From assembly GCF_000802245.2 (NCBI RefSeq), contig NZ_CP021080.1:5084001-5148000 (forward strand): 64,000 nucleotides of DNA. The letters are read 5' to 3'. A program made the position numbers and the translations under genes. The notes under the pieces were generated by a model. It was given only the letters and a program-made list of their open reading frames with translations. It did not search any database and was not told the DNA's origin. Origin of the DNA: Streptomyces pluripotens (GTDB taxonomy: Bacteria; Actinomycetota; Actinomycetes; Streptomycetales; Streptomycetaceae). Of this stretch, positions 53,757 through 62,787 are shown piece after piece. Position 1 is the first letter of the stretch, and each line of letters starts with the position of its first letter.

Positions 53757-54674
53757 ATGGCCGGTCCAGCGTTCCGCGCCGCCGCCGTCCGGGTGCGCGT
53801 TCCCGCCACCAGCGCCAACCTCGGTCCGGGCTTCGACGCCCTGGGCCTCGCGCTGGGGCTCTACGACGATGTCGTCGTCCGGGTGGCCGACTCCGGGCTG
53901 CACATCGACATCGCGGGTGAAGGCAGCGAGACCCTCCCGCGTGACGAGGACCATCTTCTGGTCCGTTCCCTGCGCAGCGCCTTCGACCTGCTGGGCGGAC
54001 AGCCGCGCGGCCTGGAAATTGTCTGTGCCAATCGCATTCCGCACGGTCGGGGCCTCGGCTCGTCCTCCGCCGCGATCTGCGCCGGCATCGTCGCCGCCCG
54101 GGCCGTGACCATAGGCGGCGAAGCCCGGCTCGACGACGCGGCGCTGCTGGAGCTGGCCACCGAGATCGAGGGCCACCCGGACAATGTGGCGGCCTGTCTG
54201 CTCGGCGGATTCACCCTGTCCTGGATGGAGACCGGCGCTGCCCGGGCGATCAGGATGGAGCCGAACCATTCCATCGTTCCGGTGGTTTTCGTCCCCGGAA
54301 AGCCGGTCCTGACCGAGACTGCGCGCGGCCTGCTCCCGCGTACCGTGCCGCACGTCGACGCCGCGGCCAACGCTGGCCGCGCTGCCCTGCTCGTCGAGGC
54401 TCTGACCAGGCGTCCCGAGCTGCTGCTGGCCGCCACCGAGGACCGCCTCCACCAGGAGTACCGCGCCCCGGCCATGCCGGAGAGCGCCGCGTTGGTGGAG
54501 CGGCTGCGGGCCGACGGCATCCCGGCGGTGATCTCGGGCGCCGGCCCCACCGTGATGGCCCTCGCTGACGCCGGCACCGCCGCCAAGGTGGAGGCCCTGG
54601 CCGGGGCCGATTGGGCCGCCAACCGGCTGAGCCTCGACACGCAGGGAGCGAGCGTACTGCCGCTGGCGCCCTGA
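53757..54674 (+). CDS. thrB: Homoserine kinase
   Basis: 305 aa, GHMP kinase; phosphorylates homoserine. Motif 1 VPATSANLGPGFD, motif 2 PHGRGLGSSSAAICAG (ATP loop), motif 3 VISGAGPTVMALA. ATG 53757 follows AAGGAGAG; the open frame to 53358 is not needed. The 281-bp gap after thrC suggests it may also have its own promoter. Confidence 0.96.
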   Translation: MAGPAFRAAAVRVRVPATSANLGPGFDALGLALGLYDDVVVRVADSGLHIDIAGEGSETLPRDEDHLLVRSLRSAFDLLGGQPRGLEIVCANRIPHGRGLGSSSAAICAGIVAARAVTIGGEARLDDAALLELATEIEGHPDNVAACLLGGFTLSWMETGAARAIRMEPNHSIVPVVFVPGKPVLTETARGLLPRTVPHVDAAANAGRAALLVEALTRRPELLLAATEDRLHQEYRAPAMPESAALVERLRADGIPAVISGAGPTVMALADAGTAAKVEALAGADWAANRLSLDTQGASVLPLAP

Positions 54675-55087
54675 TCCGGCTGCTGTGATTGCCGGACACT
54701 TCGAGAGGGGGAATGTTTGTTGGATCCGGTAGTGTTAACCTCAAGTCTGCACCCGACCCCACCATGGCGAGGTGCCTCGTGTCCCCGTCCGGGACAGACA
54801 TTCTTCCGGGAGCCTCCCACGCCTCTTTGTGTTCCATGCGCCGTACCTGGGCAGTACGTCGTATGCGGGCATTGAGCGGGCCGCCGGGTGCGCTCCGGAA
54901 TCGGTGCTACCACGCCACGTGACACCGGGTGCCACGGTTCGCGGAAGCGCCATCACCAGCAAATTTCCTCCGCCGCTTTGGCGGACCACCGCCCCGGCGC
55001 GGTTCATGGAAGACAGAACCGTAGTCGGACAGCACAACCGGTCGCCGAGCCAGACAGGCCGACGTCCGCTCCAGGGAAGGACCCTTC
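54675..55087 (+). other. Long leader region upstream of rho
   Basis: 413 bp without a convincing gene. A TAGTGT at 54730-54735 might be a -10 box, but no good -35 was found. Leaders of this kind upstream of rho often serve autoregulation by Rho-dependent attenuation; that role is inferred here. GAAGGACC precedes the rho start. Confidence 0.5.
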
Positions 55088-57145
55088 GTGAGCGACACCA
55101 CCGATCTGATGGGCGCACGTGTCGAGGAGACCGCTGCCGCGCCCGCCACGGACGCCTCCGCGCCTGCCACCGGTGCCGGCTCCCGGCGGCGCCGCGGTAC
55201 CGGCCTTGAGGGCATGGTGCTGGCCGAGCTGCAGCAGGTCGCCTCGGGCCTCGGTATCAGGGGCACTGCGCGCATGCGCAAGAGCCAGCTGATCGAGGTC
55301 ATCAAGGAGGCGCAGGCGGGTGGGGGTGCCTCCCAGGCCTCTTCGGGCTCTGGGGGAGGGACCTCGGCCGCCAAGGCAGACAGCGCCGCCGAGACCAAGC
55401 CGAAGCGCCGCGCCACCTCCAAGGCCCGTACGGGCGCTGCCGCCGACGGCGGGAAGAAGGCCAGGACCGAGGCTCCGGCCGCCGAGAAGGCGGCCGCGGC
55501 TCAGCAGCAGATCGAGATCCCCGGTCAGCCGGCTGGGGACACCGCCCGCGGGAGCGAGGCCGAGCGCGGGGGCGAGAACGCCCCGACCGAGCGCCGTCGT
55601 CGCCGCGCCACCGCGGAAGCCGGTACCCCCGAGACCGCGGCCGAGCCGAAGAACGAGCCCAAGGCAGAGACGAAGACAGAGTCCAAGGCCGAGCCCAAGA
55701 CAGAGCCCAAGGCCGAGGCGCCGGCCCAGCAGTCACAGCAGGGCGAGGCCAGGAGCGATGCCGGTGACGGCGAGGGCCGCGGACGCCGTGACCGTCGTGA
55801 GCGCGGCCGGGACCGTGACCGCCGCAACAAGGGCGACGACCAGCAGGGCGGCCAGCGCCAGCAGCAGGGCCAGCAGGGCGGCGGCCGTCAGGACGACGGC
55901 TACGACGACGAGGCGGGCGGGCGCCGGGGCCGCCGCGGCCGCTACCGCGACCGCCGGGGCCGTCGTGGCCGCGACGACATCGCCGAGCCGCAGCTCGCCG
56001 AGGACGATGTGCTGATCCCCGTCGCGGGCATCCTGGACATCCTCGACAACTACGCCTTCATCCGCACCTCCGGCTACCTTCCGGGCCCGAACGACGTGTA
56101 CGTCTCCCTGGCCCAGGTGCGCAAGAACGGCCTGCGCAAGGGTGACCACATCACCGGTGCGGTCCGACAGCCGAAGGAGGGCGAGCGCCGCGAGAAGTTC
56201 AACGCGCTCGTCCGCCTCGACTCCGTCAACGGCATGGCGCCCGAACACGGCCGTGGCCGCCCGGAGTTCAACAAGCTCACCCCGCTCTATCCGCAGGATC
56301 GCCTCCGCCTGGAGACGGACCCCGGCGTGCTCACCACCCGCATCATCGACCTGGTCTCGCCCATCGGAAAGGGCCAGCGCGGTCTGATCGTGGCTCCGCC
56401 GAAGACCGGCAAGACCATGATCATGCAGGCGATCGCCAACGCGATCACGCACAACAACCCCGAGTGCCACCTGATGGTCGTCCTCGTCGACGAGCGTCCG
56501 GAAGAGGTCACCGACATGCAGCGGTCGGTCAAGGGCGAGGTCATCTCCTCGACCTTCGACCGCCCGGCCGAGGACCACACCACGGTCGCCGAGCTGGCGA
56601 TCGAGCGGGCGAAGCGGCTCGTCGAGCTCGGCCACGACGTCGTCGTCCTGCTCGACTCGATCACGCGTCTGGGCCGTGCCTACAACCTCGCTGCTCCGGC
56701 CTCCGGCCGCATCCTGTCCGGTGGTGTCGACTCGACCGCGCTGTACCCGCCGAAGCGGTTCTTCGGCGCGGCACGGAACATCGAGGACGGCGGTTCGCTG
56801 ACCATCCTGGCCACGGCCCTCGTGGACACCGGATCCCGCATGGACGAGGTGATCTTCGAGGAGTTCAAGGGCACGGGCAACATGGAGCTCAAGCTCGACC
56901 GGAAGCTCGCTGACAAGCGCATCTTCCCGGCCGTGGACGTGGATGCCTCCGGCACCCGCAAGGAAGAGATCCTGCTCGGTGCTGAGGAGCTGAACATCGT
57001 CTGGAAGCTGCGGCGGGTGCTGCACGCGCTCGACCAGCAGCAGGCGATCGAGCTGCTGCTCGACAAGATGAAGCAGACCAAGTCGAACGTCGAGTTCCTG
57101 ATGCAGATCCAGAAGACGACGCCGGCGCCGGGCAACGGGGACTGA
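55088..57145 (+). CDS. rho: Transcription termination factor Rho with long actinobacterial insert
   Basis: 685 aa against about 420 in E. coli. Residues about 38-80 are the Rho-N domain ([20 protein letters not shown]). Residues about 80-300 are an insert rich in Ala/Glu/Lys, then in Arg/Gly/Asp/Gln, probably disordered and RNA-binding. The OB-fold RNA-binding domain follows ([20 protein letters not shown]), then the hexameric ATPase: Walker A APPKTGKT, Walker [18 protein letters not shown]- and R-loop region to the end. GTG 55088. It ends transcription of untranslated RNA. Confidence 0.97.
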   Translation: MSDTTDLMGARVEETAAAPATDASAPATGAGSRRRRGTGLEGMVLAELQQVASGLGIRGTARMRKSQLIEVIKEAQAGGGASQASSGSGGGTSAAKADSAAETKPKRRATSKARTGAAADGGKKARTEAPAAEKAAAAQQQIEIPGQPAGDTARGSEAERGGENAPTERRRRRATAEAGTPETAAEPKNEPKAETKTESKAEPKTEPKAEAPAQQSQQGEARSDAGDGEGRGRRDRRERGRDRDRRNKGDDQQGGQRQQQGQQGGGRQDDGYDDEAGGRRGRRGRYRDRRGRRGRDDIAEPQLAEDDVLIPVAGILDILDNYAFIRTSGYLPGPNDVYVSLAQVRKNGLRKGDHITGAVRQPKEGERREKFNALVRLDSVNGMAPEHGRGRPEFNKLTPLYPQDRLRLETDPGVLTTRIIDLVSPIGKGQRGLIVAPPKTGKTMIMQAIANAITHNNPECHLMVVLVDERPEEVTDMQRSVKGEVISSTFDRPAEDHTTVAELAIERAKRLVELGHDVVVLLDSITRLGRAYNLAAPASGRILSGGVDSTALYPPKRFFGAARNIEDGGSLTILATALVDTGSRMDEVIFEEFKGTGNMELKLDRKLADKRIFPAVDVDASGTRKEEILLGAEELNIVWKLRRVLHALDQQQAIELLLDKMKQTKSNVEFLMQIQKTTPAPGNGD

Positions 57146-57671
57146 CGGTCCGGCGGTTCGCCTGCGCCTGCTCCTGCGACCCCGGTGTGGTTGTGGCCGG
57201 GCCAAGGCCGGGCGTGCCACGGGGCGCGGTCGCACAGTGAACACCCCACGCCCCCTGGGTAGTTGAGCGCCGAAGGGCCGTCCCCCGCCACCAAGTGGCG
57301 GGGGACGGCCCTTCGGCGCTGAGGGGGGTGTGCGCGCAGCACCCCCCGCCCTGGTGAGGTTTCCCTGGCGAACGAGCCCGCCACGGCGGCAAGAGCGCCG
57401 GAAGGACCACAAGCGAGATCCTGACCACAAGGTTCTCGGTCCCTCCTGGTTGCCAGCGGTACGACCTCCGGCACGGAAATCGCAGGTGAGCGCTGCTCAC
57501 CCAAGATCGAACCTCACAGAGAGTGATGAGCCCCTCGGTGATGGGCACTCTGCGTTGCGCAACCCTTTCCCCGGTTTCTCCGTCTGACCGGACGGAGCGA
57601 CCATGGAACGGTGACGTTCACGCCCGACCCTGAAAGCAGGGGGTAGCCGACCGACGAGACCTAGGAGCGAT
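57146..57671. other. Intergenic region between rho and the LCP gene
   Basis: 526 bp. It contains the 25-bp perfect hairpin at 57268-57320 and otherwise no convincing gene. The promoter of the LCP gene must lie in the right part; CTAGGAGC is its ribosome site. Confidence 0.5.
57268..57320 (+). terminator. 25-bp perfect hairpin, terminator of rho
   Basis: gcgccgaagggccgtccccc plus gccac pairs perfectly with the 25 nt after loop caa. A long GC-only hairpin without T-run, the usual form of strong terminators in Streptomyces. It would work on both strands. Confidence 0.8.
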
Positions 57672-58808
57672 GTGTCCGCCGACAGCACGCCGGAGCCCGG
57701 CATACCGGACCCGGCCGAGACGGGCCCCCGCCGCCGTGGCAAGGGCCACCGCCGCAAGGCCCGCGGCAAGAGCCACCGGGCCCTGCGCGTCACGGCCTGG
57801 ACGGCCGCGGGGGTGGTCGTGCTGGGCGGCACCGGCGCGGCGTACCTGTACTTCAAGCTCAACGGCAACATCAAGAGCGTCGACATCAACCAGGCCCTCG
57901 GCACGGACCGGCCCACGAAGATCGACAACGGCTCCGAGAACATCCTGGTCCTCGGTTCGGACAGCCGCTCGGGCAAGAACAAGAAGCTCGGCGGCGGCAC
58001 CGACGACGGCAGCGCCCGCTCCGACACGGCCATGATCGTCCACGTGTACCAGGGGCACAAGAAGGCCAGTGTGGTCTCCATCCCGCGCGACACCCTGATC
58101 GACCGTCCGGCGTGCACCGACACCGGTGGTGTGATCCACCCGGCCGCCTCCGGCGCGATGTTCAACTCGGCCTACTCCACCGGCGGCGCGGCCTGCGCGG
58201 TGAAGACCGTCGAGTCACTCACCGGCATTCGGATGGACCACTACCTGGAGGTCGACTTCGCGGGCTTCCAGCAGCTCATCGACGACCTCGGCGGGGTCCA
58301 GGTCACCACGACCAAGAACATCGACGACCCGAAGAGCCACCTGGACCTCAAGGCCGGCACCCACACGCTCGACGGACGGCAGGCCCTGGGACTTGTCCGC
58401 ACCCGGCACGGCGTCGGCGACGGCTCCGACCTGGGCCGGATCCAGCTCCAGCAGGCGTTCGTCAAGGCACTGATCGACCAGGTCAAGCACGTCGGCCTCC
58501 TCACCAGCCCGAAGAAGCTGTTCGACCTCGCCAACACCGCGACCAAGGCCGTCACCACCGACTCCGACCTCGGCTCGGTCAACTCCCTGATGGGCTTCGC
58601 GGACGGCCTCAAGGGCGTCAGCTCGTCCCATATGAGCATGGTCACCATGCCGGTCCAGTACGACCCGGCCAACCCCAACCGGGTCCTGCCGGTAGAGGCG
58701 AAGGCCCAGCTGGTCTGGGAGGCCCTGAAGAACGACCGGTCGATCCCGAAGGCGGCCACCGAGGGGACGGCCACCGGTGAGGCCAAGGGCGTGGTCAGCG
58801 CCCCGTGA
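57672..58808 (+). CDS. LytR-CpsA-Psr (LCP) family phosphotransferase
   Basis: 378 aa, GTG 57672 (AGGAG upstream). Basic cytoplasmic N-terminus, one membrane segment (about 42-62), then the extracellular LCP domain with ILVLGSDSRSG, SDTAMIVHVYQ, VVSIPRDTLID (Arg-Asp of the active site), GIRMDHYLEVDFAGFQQLID and ALGLVRTRHG. The family transfers polyprenyl-linked glycopolymers (teichoic-acid type or similar) to peptidoglycan. Confidence 0.95.
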   Translation: MSADSTPEPGIPDPAETGPRRRGKGHRRKARGKSHRALRVTAWTAAGVVVLGGTGAAYLYFKLNGNIKSVDINQALGTDRPTKIDNGSENILVLGSDSRSGKNKKLGGGTDDGSARSDTAMIVHVYQGHKKASVVSIPRDTLIDRPACTDTGGVIHPAASGAMFNSAYSTGGAACAVKTVESLTGIRMDHYLEVDFAGFQQLIDDLGGVQVTTTKNIDDPKSHLDLKAGTHTLDGRQALGLVRTRHGVGDGSDLGRIQLQQAFVKALIDQVKHVGLLTSPKKLFDLANTATKAVTTDSDLGSVNSLMGFADGLKGVSSSHMSMVTMPVQYDPANPNRVLPVEAKAQLVWEALKNDRSIPKAATEGTATGEAKGVVSAP

Positions 58809-58967
58809 GAAGCCGGGAGAACCACGGACGACCTCGCGGGAATACCTGACCGTCGCCCCCGGTTTTGGGGGATGGCGCCAGTCCTGGCAGACTGGTACGT
58901 CGGCTCCGGTTCACGCCCCCGCACCCGCGGCGGCGACCCGGCGCCCTCCGAGAACCTAGGAGACACC

Positions 58968-59192
58968 TTGAAGCGCGACATCCACCCCGAGTACGTCGAG
59001 ACGCAGGTCAGCTGCACCTGCGGAGCGTCGTTCACGACCCGCAGCACCATCGAGTCCGGCACCATCCGGGCCGAGGTCTGCTCCGAGTGCCACCCGTTCT
59101 ACACGGGCAAGCAGAAGATCCTCGACACCGGTGGCCGTGTGGCCCGCTTCGAGGCCCGCTTCGGCAAGGCTGCCGCCGGCTCCAAGAAGTAG
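58968..59192 (+). CDS. rpmE: Ribosomal protein L31, zinc-binding type
   Basis: 74 aa with TTG start at 58968, fixed by AGGAGAC just upstream and by the family N-terminus (LKRDIHPEY). SCTCG and [12 protein letters not shown] carry the zinc-ligand Cys, so this is the zinc form and not the zinc-free paralogue used under zinc limitation. Full length. Confidence 0.96.
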   Translation: MKRDIHPEYVETQVSCTCGASFTTRSTIESGTIRAEVCSECHPFYTGKQKILDTGGRVARFEARFGKAAAGSKK

Positions 59193-59297
59193 CGAGCCCC
59201 ATTTCGCCGGTCCACGGCCACGCCCTCCCGGGGCGTGCCCAGGACCGGCGTTTTTGGTCGCCCGCCCTCCCCTTCACCGCAGTACAGGAGCCGAAAG

Positions 59298-60365
59298 ATG
59301 TTCGAGGCAGTCGAGGAACTCGTCGCCGAGCACGCCGATCTGGAGAAGAAGCTCGCGGACCCCTCGGTCCACGCCGACCAGGCGAACGCGCGCAAGCTGA
59401 ACAAGCGCTACGCCGAGCTGACCCCGATCGTCGCCACGTACCGCTCCTGGAAGCAGGTCGGCGACGACACCGACACCGCGCGCGAGCTGGCGGCCGACGA
59501 TCCCGACTTCGCCGCCGAGGTGAAGGACCTGGAGGCGCAGCGCGAGGAGCTGACCGAGAAGCTGCGGTTGCTGCTCATCCCGCGCGACCCGAGTGACGAC
59601 AAGGACGTCATCCTGGAGATCAAGGCGGGTGCCGGCGGCGACGAGTCGGCGCTCTTCGCAGGCGACCTGCTGCGCATGTACTTGCGCTACGCGGAGCGTG
59701 TCGGCTGGAAGACCGAGATCATCGACGCCACCGAGTCCGAACTGGGCGGCTACAAGGACGTCCAGGTCGCGGTGAAGAGCCGTGGGCAGACCGAGCCCGG
59801 ACAGGGTGTCTGGGCTCGGTTGAAGTACGAGGGCGGCGTGCACCGCGTCCAGCGCGTGCCGGCGACCGAGTCCCAGGGCCGTATCCACACCTCTGCCGCG
59901 GGCGTGCTCGTCACCCCCGAGGCCGAGGAGGTCGACGTCGAGATCAACCCCAACGATCTCCGCATCGACGTCTACCGGTCCTCCGGGCCGGGCGGGCAGT
60001 CCGTCAACACCACCGACTCCGCCGTGCGCATCACGCACATCCCCACCGGAGTCGTCGCCTCCTGCCAGAACGAGAAGAGCCAGCTGCAGAACAAGGAGCA
60101 GGCACTGCGTATCCTGCGCTCCAGGCTGCTGGCCATGGCTCAGGAGGAGGCGGAGCGGGAGGCTGCGGACGCCCGCCGCAGCCAGGTCCGCACCGTCGAC
60201 CGGTCCGAGAAGATCCGCACCTACAACTTCCCGGAGAACCGCATCTCGGACCACCGCGTCGGCTTCAAGGCGTACAACCTGGACCAGGTCCTGGACGGCG
60301 ACCTCGACACGATGATCCAGGCCTGCGTCGACGCCGACTCGGCGGCGAAGCTCGCAGCCGCGTAG
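59298..60365 (+). CDS. prfA: Peptide chain release factor 1
   Basis: 355 aa; recognises UAA and UAG. The GGQ loop that triggers peptide release is in [18 protein letters not shown], and the anticodon-like tripeptide region precedes it ([13 protein letters not shown]). ATG 59298 with CAGGAG upstream. Immediately ahead of prmC, which methylates its GGQ glutamine. Confidence 0.97.
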   Translation: MFEAVEELVAEHADLEKKLADPSVHADQANARKLNKRYAELTPIVATYRSWKQVGDDTDTARELAADDPDFAAEVKDLEAQREELTEKLRLLLIPRDPSDDKDVILEIKAGAGGDESALFAGDLLRMYLRYAERVGWKTEIIDATESELGGYKDVQVAVKSRGQTEPGQGVWARLKYEGGVHRVQRVPATESQGRIHTSAAGVLVTPEAEEVDVEINPNDLRIDVYRSSGPGGQSVNTTDSAVRITHIPTGVVASCQNEKSQLQNKEQALRILRSRLLAMAQEEAEREAADARRSQVRTVDRSEKIRTYNFPENRISDHRVGFKAYNLDQVLDGDLDTMIQACVDADSAAKLAAA

Positions 60366-60395
60366 GGCACGTACGAGTACGTCCGGAGGACTTGC

Positions 60396-61277
60396 GTGCA
60401 GTCATCATCCGGGGGGCGCCCCCCGAGCCCCCGCAGTCTGCTGCTCGTGGAGGTGGCCCAGGCCACCCAGCGGCTGGCCGACGCCGGCGTGCCCTCGCCG
60501 CGTACCGACGCGGAGGAGCTCGCCGCGTTCGTGCACGGCGTGAAGCGCGGCGAACTGCACTCCGTGAAGGATTCGGACTTCGACGCCCGGTACTGGGAGG
60601 TCATCGCCCGGCGTGAGCAGCGCGAACCGCTGCAGCACATCACCGGGCGGGCCTACTTCCGGTACCTGGAGCTGCAGGTCGGTCCGGGGGTGTTCGTACC
60701 CCGGCCCGAAACGGAGTCCGTGGTCGGCTGGGCCATAGACGCCGTACGCGCCATGGACGTGGTCGAGCCGTGCATCGTCGACCTGTGCACCGGCTCCGGT
60801 GCCATCGCGCTCGCCCTCGCCCAGGAGGTCCCGCGTTCTCGGGTGCACGCCGTGGAGCTGTCCGAAGAAGCCCTGGTGTGGACGCGCAAGAACATGGCCG
60901 GGTCGAGGGTGGACCTGCGGCAGGGCGACGCCCTCACCGCCTTCCCGGACCTCGACGGACAGGTCGACCTGGTCGTCTCCAACCCGCCGTACATCCCGCT
61001 CACCGAATGGGAGTACGTGGCCCCCGAGGCCCGCGACTACGACCCGGAACTCGCGTTGTTCTCCGGCGAGGACGGCCTCGACCTCATCCGCGGCATCGAA
61101 CGCACCGCACACCGGCTGCTGCGCCCCGGCGGGGTCGTCGTCATCGAGCACGCTGACACCCAGGGCGGCCAAGTGCCGTGGATCTTCACCGAGGAACGGG
61201 GCTGGGCCGACGCGGCCGACCGCCCCGACCTCAACAACCGACCCCGGTTCGCGACCGCCCGCAAGGCGCTGCCGTGA
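60396..61277 (+). CDS. prmC: Release factor glutamine methyltransferase
   Basis: 293 aa, GTG 60396 with GGAGGA upstream. N-terminal helical domain, then a Rossmann methyltransferase with VDLCTGSGAIALALA and catalytic VVSNPPYIPL. RAYFRYLELQVGPGVFVPRP is the family linker. It methylates the Gln of the GGQ loop in release factors. Confidence 0.95.
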   Translation: MQSSSGGRPPSPRSLLLVEVAQATQRLADAGVPSPRTDAEELAAFVHGVKRGELHSVKDSDFDARYWEVIARREQREPLQHITGRAYFRYLELQVGPGVFVPRPETESVVGWAIDAVRAMDVVEPCIVDLCTGSGAIALALAQEVPRSRVHAVELSEEALVWTRKNMAGSRVDLRQGDALTAFPDLDGQVDLVVSNPPYIPLTEWEYVAPEARDYDPELALFSGEDGLDLIRGIERTAHRLLRPGGVVVIEHADTQGGQVPWIFTEERGWADAADRPDLNNRPRFATARKALP

Positions 61278-61336
61278 GCACCCCCCAGACTTCCATCCCG
61301 CAGTACGTGTACTTCGTGTACGAGGAGGCCCGCTAG
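61274..61336 (+). CDS. Possible 20-aa peptide between prmC and the t6A synthase gene
   Basis: GTG overlaps the prmC stop by 4 bp; the peptide is VSTPQTSIPQYVYFVYEEAR and ends 2 bp before the next start. The downstream ribosome site (GAGGAGG) lies within it. It may simply keep ribosomes coupled through the junction. No independent support. Confidence 0.3.
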   Translation: MSTPQTSIPQYVYFVYEEAR

Positions 61337-61338
61337 AC

Positions 61339-61986
61339 ATGGCACGGCGATACGACACCAACGACGCGACCGACCGTGCGACGGGTCTGCGCGAGGCCGC
61401 GTCCGCCGTCCGCCGGGGCGAGCTCGTGGTTCTGCCGACCGACACGGTGTACGGCATCGGAGCCGACGCGTTCTCCGCGGAGGCCGTCGCCGACCTGCTC
61501 GCCGCCAAGGGCCGGGGCCGTAACATGCCCACCCCCGTTCTGATCGGTTCCCCGAACACCCTGCACGGCCTGGTCACGGACTTCTCCGAGCTGGCCTGGG
61601 ACCTGGTGGACGCGTTCTGGCCGGGTGCCCTGACCCTCGTCGCCAGGCAGCAGCCGTCCCTGCAGTGGGACCTCGGCGACACCCGCGGCACGGTCGCCGT
61701 GCGGATGCCACTGCACCCGGTGGCCATCGAGCTGCTCACCGAGGTCGGCCCGATGGCCGTGTCCTCGGCGAACCTCAGCGGTCACCCTGCGCCGGAGAAC
61801 TGCGACGCCGCCCAGGGGATGCTCGGCGACTCCGTCTCCGTCTACCTCGACGGCGGTCCCACCCCGGGCATCGTGCCGTCGTCCATCGTGGACGTCTCCC
61901 GTGAGGTGCCGCTGCTGCTGCGCGAGGGCGCGATCACCGCGGACGAGCTGCGCAAGGTCGTACCCGACCTTGAGGTGGCGAATTGA
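61339..61986 (+). CDS. L-threonylcarbamoyladenylate synthase (Sua5/YwlC/YrdC family)
   Basis: 215 aa. Makes threonylcarbamoyl-AMP from threonine, bicarbonate and ATP for the t6A37 modification of tRNA. RRGELVVLPTDTVYGIGADA is the N-terminal substrate loop, FWPGALTLVA and TVAVRMPLHPVA follow, and VSSANLSG is the conserved Ser/Asn motif. It lacks the C-terminal Sua5 domain. ATG 61339. Confidence 0.93.
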   Translation: MARRYDTNDATDRATGLREAASAVRRGELVVLPTDTVYGIGADAFSAEAVADLLAAKGRGRNMPTPVLIGSPNTLHGLVTDFSELAWDLVDAFWPGALTLVARQQPSLQWDLGDTRGTVAVRMPLHPVAIELLTEVGPMAVSSANLSGHPAPENCDAAQGMLGDSVSVYLDGGPTPGIVPSSIVDVSREVPLLLREGAITADELRKVVPDLEVAN

Positions 61987-62038
61987 CGGCCCCCGAGTCC
62001 CCCACGCTCTCGGCTCCGCTTGAGCAGGGGGTATCCCC

Positions 62039-62698
62039 ATGCCTGGCATAGGGACCGGGGAACGCGTCGCGGAGGAGACGACGACCTTCGGCTTTCCGCG
62101 CGACACCTTCCGCATCCTCCACGTCAGCACCGGCAACGTGTGCCGCTCGCCCATCACCGAGCGGCTGACCCGCCATCTCATCGCGCAGCGGCTCGGCGTA
62201 CTCGGCGGCGGGCTGGTCGTGGAGAGCGCGGGCACCTGGGGCCACGAGGGCGCGCCCATGGAGGCGAACGCGGAGAGCGTGCTGACGGAGTTCGGCGCGG
62301 ACGCCTCCGGGTTCTTCGGGCGGGAGCTGCTGGACGAGCACGTCATCATGGCCGACCTCGTTCTGACGGCCACCCGCGACCACCGCGCACAGGTCATCTC
62401 CATGGGCCACTCGGCGGGTCTGCGCACCTTCACCCTGAAGGAGTTCACCCGCCTGGTCCGGGCGATAGACCCGGTGACGCTGCCGTCCCTGGAGGACGGC
62501 GTGGTCATGCGCGCCCGCGCCCTGGTGCGGGCGGCGGCGGCACTGCGTGGCTGGCTCCTGGCCCCGACCGCGGAGGCGGACGAGGTGTACGACCCCTACG
62601 GTGCTCCGCTGCCGTTCTTCCAGTCCATCGGCGACGAGATATGGGAGGCGCTGGACCCGGTCGTCACTGCGCTGACAGGCGTAGCCACTCACACATAA
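62039..62698 (+). CDS. Low-molecular-weight protein-tyrosine-phosphatase-like protein with Cys-to-Ser at the nucleophile position
   Basis: 219 aa. The P-loop reads HVSTGNVCRSP (about 28-38); the family signature is V-C-x-G-N-x-C-R-S. Ser30 stands where the nucleophilic Cys should be, while the second Cys (35), Arg36 and the general-acid region VYDPYG are kept. Such a protein should bind phospho-ligands but have little or no phosphatase activity, unless Ser can act. The gene follows the t6A synthase gene after 52 bp. Confidence 0.88.
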   Translation: MPGIGTGERVAEETTTFGFPRDTFRILHVSTGNVCRSPITERLTRHLIAQRLGVLGGGLVVESAGTWGHEGAPMEANAESVLTEFGADASGFFGRELLDEHVIMADLVLTATRDHRAQVISMGHSAGLRTFTLKEFTRLVRAIDPVTLPSLEDGVVMRARALVRAAAALRGWLLAPTAEADEVYDPYGAPLPFFQSIGDEIWEALDPVVTALTGVATHT

Positions 62699-62787
62699 GC
62701 GGACATCGCCGGACGAGATGATCGCGCGTGAGCCGTACCCCGGGCCTACATTGGGGATACGTCACCGTCGACCGTCCGGAGCCCGTC

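Noticed and set aside
55733..57430. 565-aa minus-strand ORF antisense to rho
   Set aside because: A shadow frame typical of high-GC DNA; rho on the plus strand is certain.
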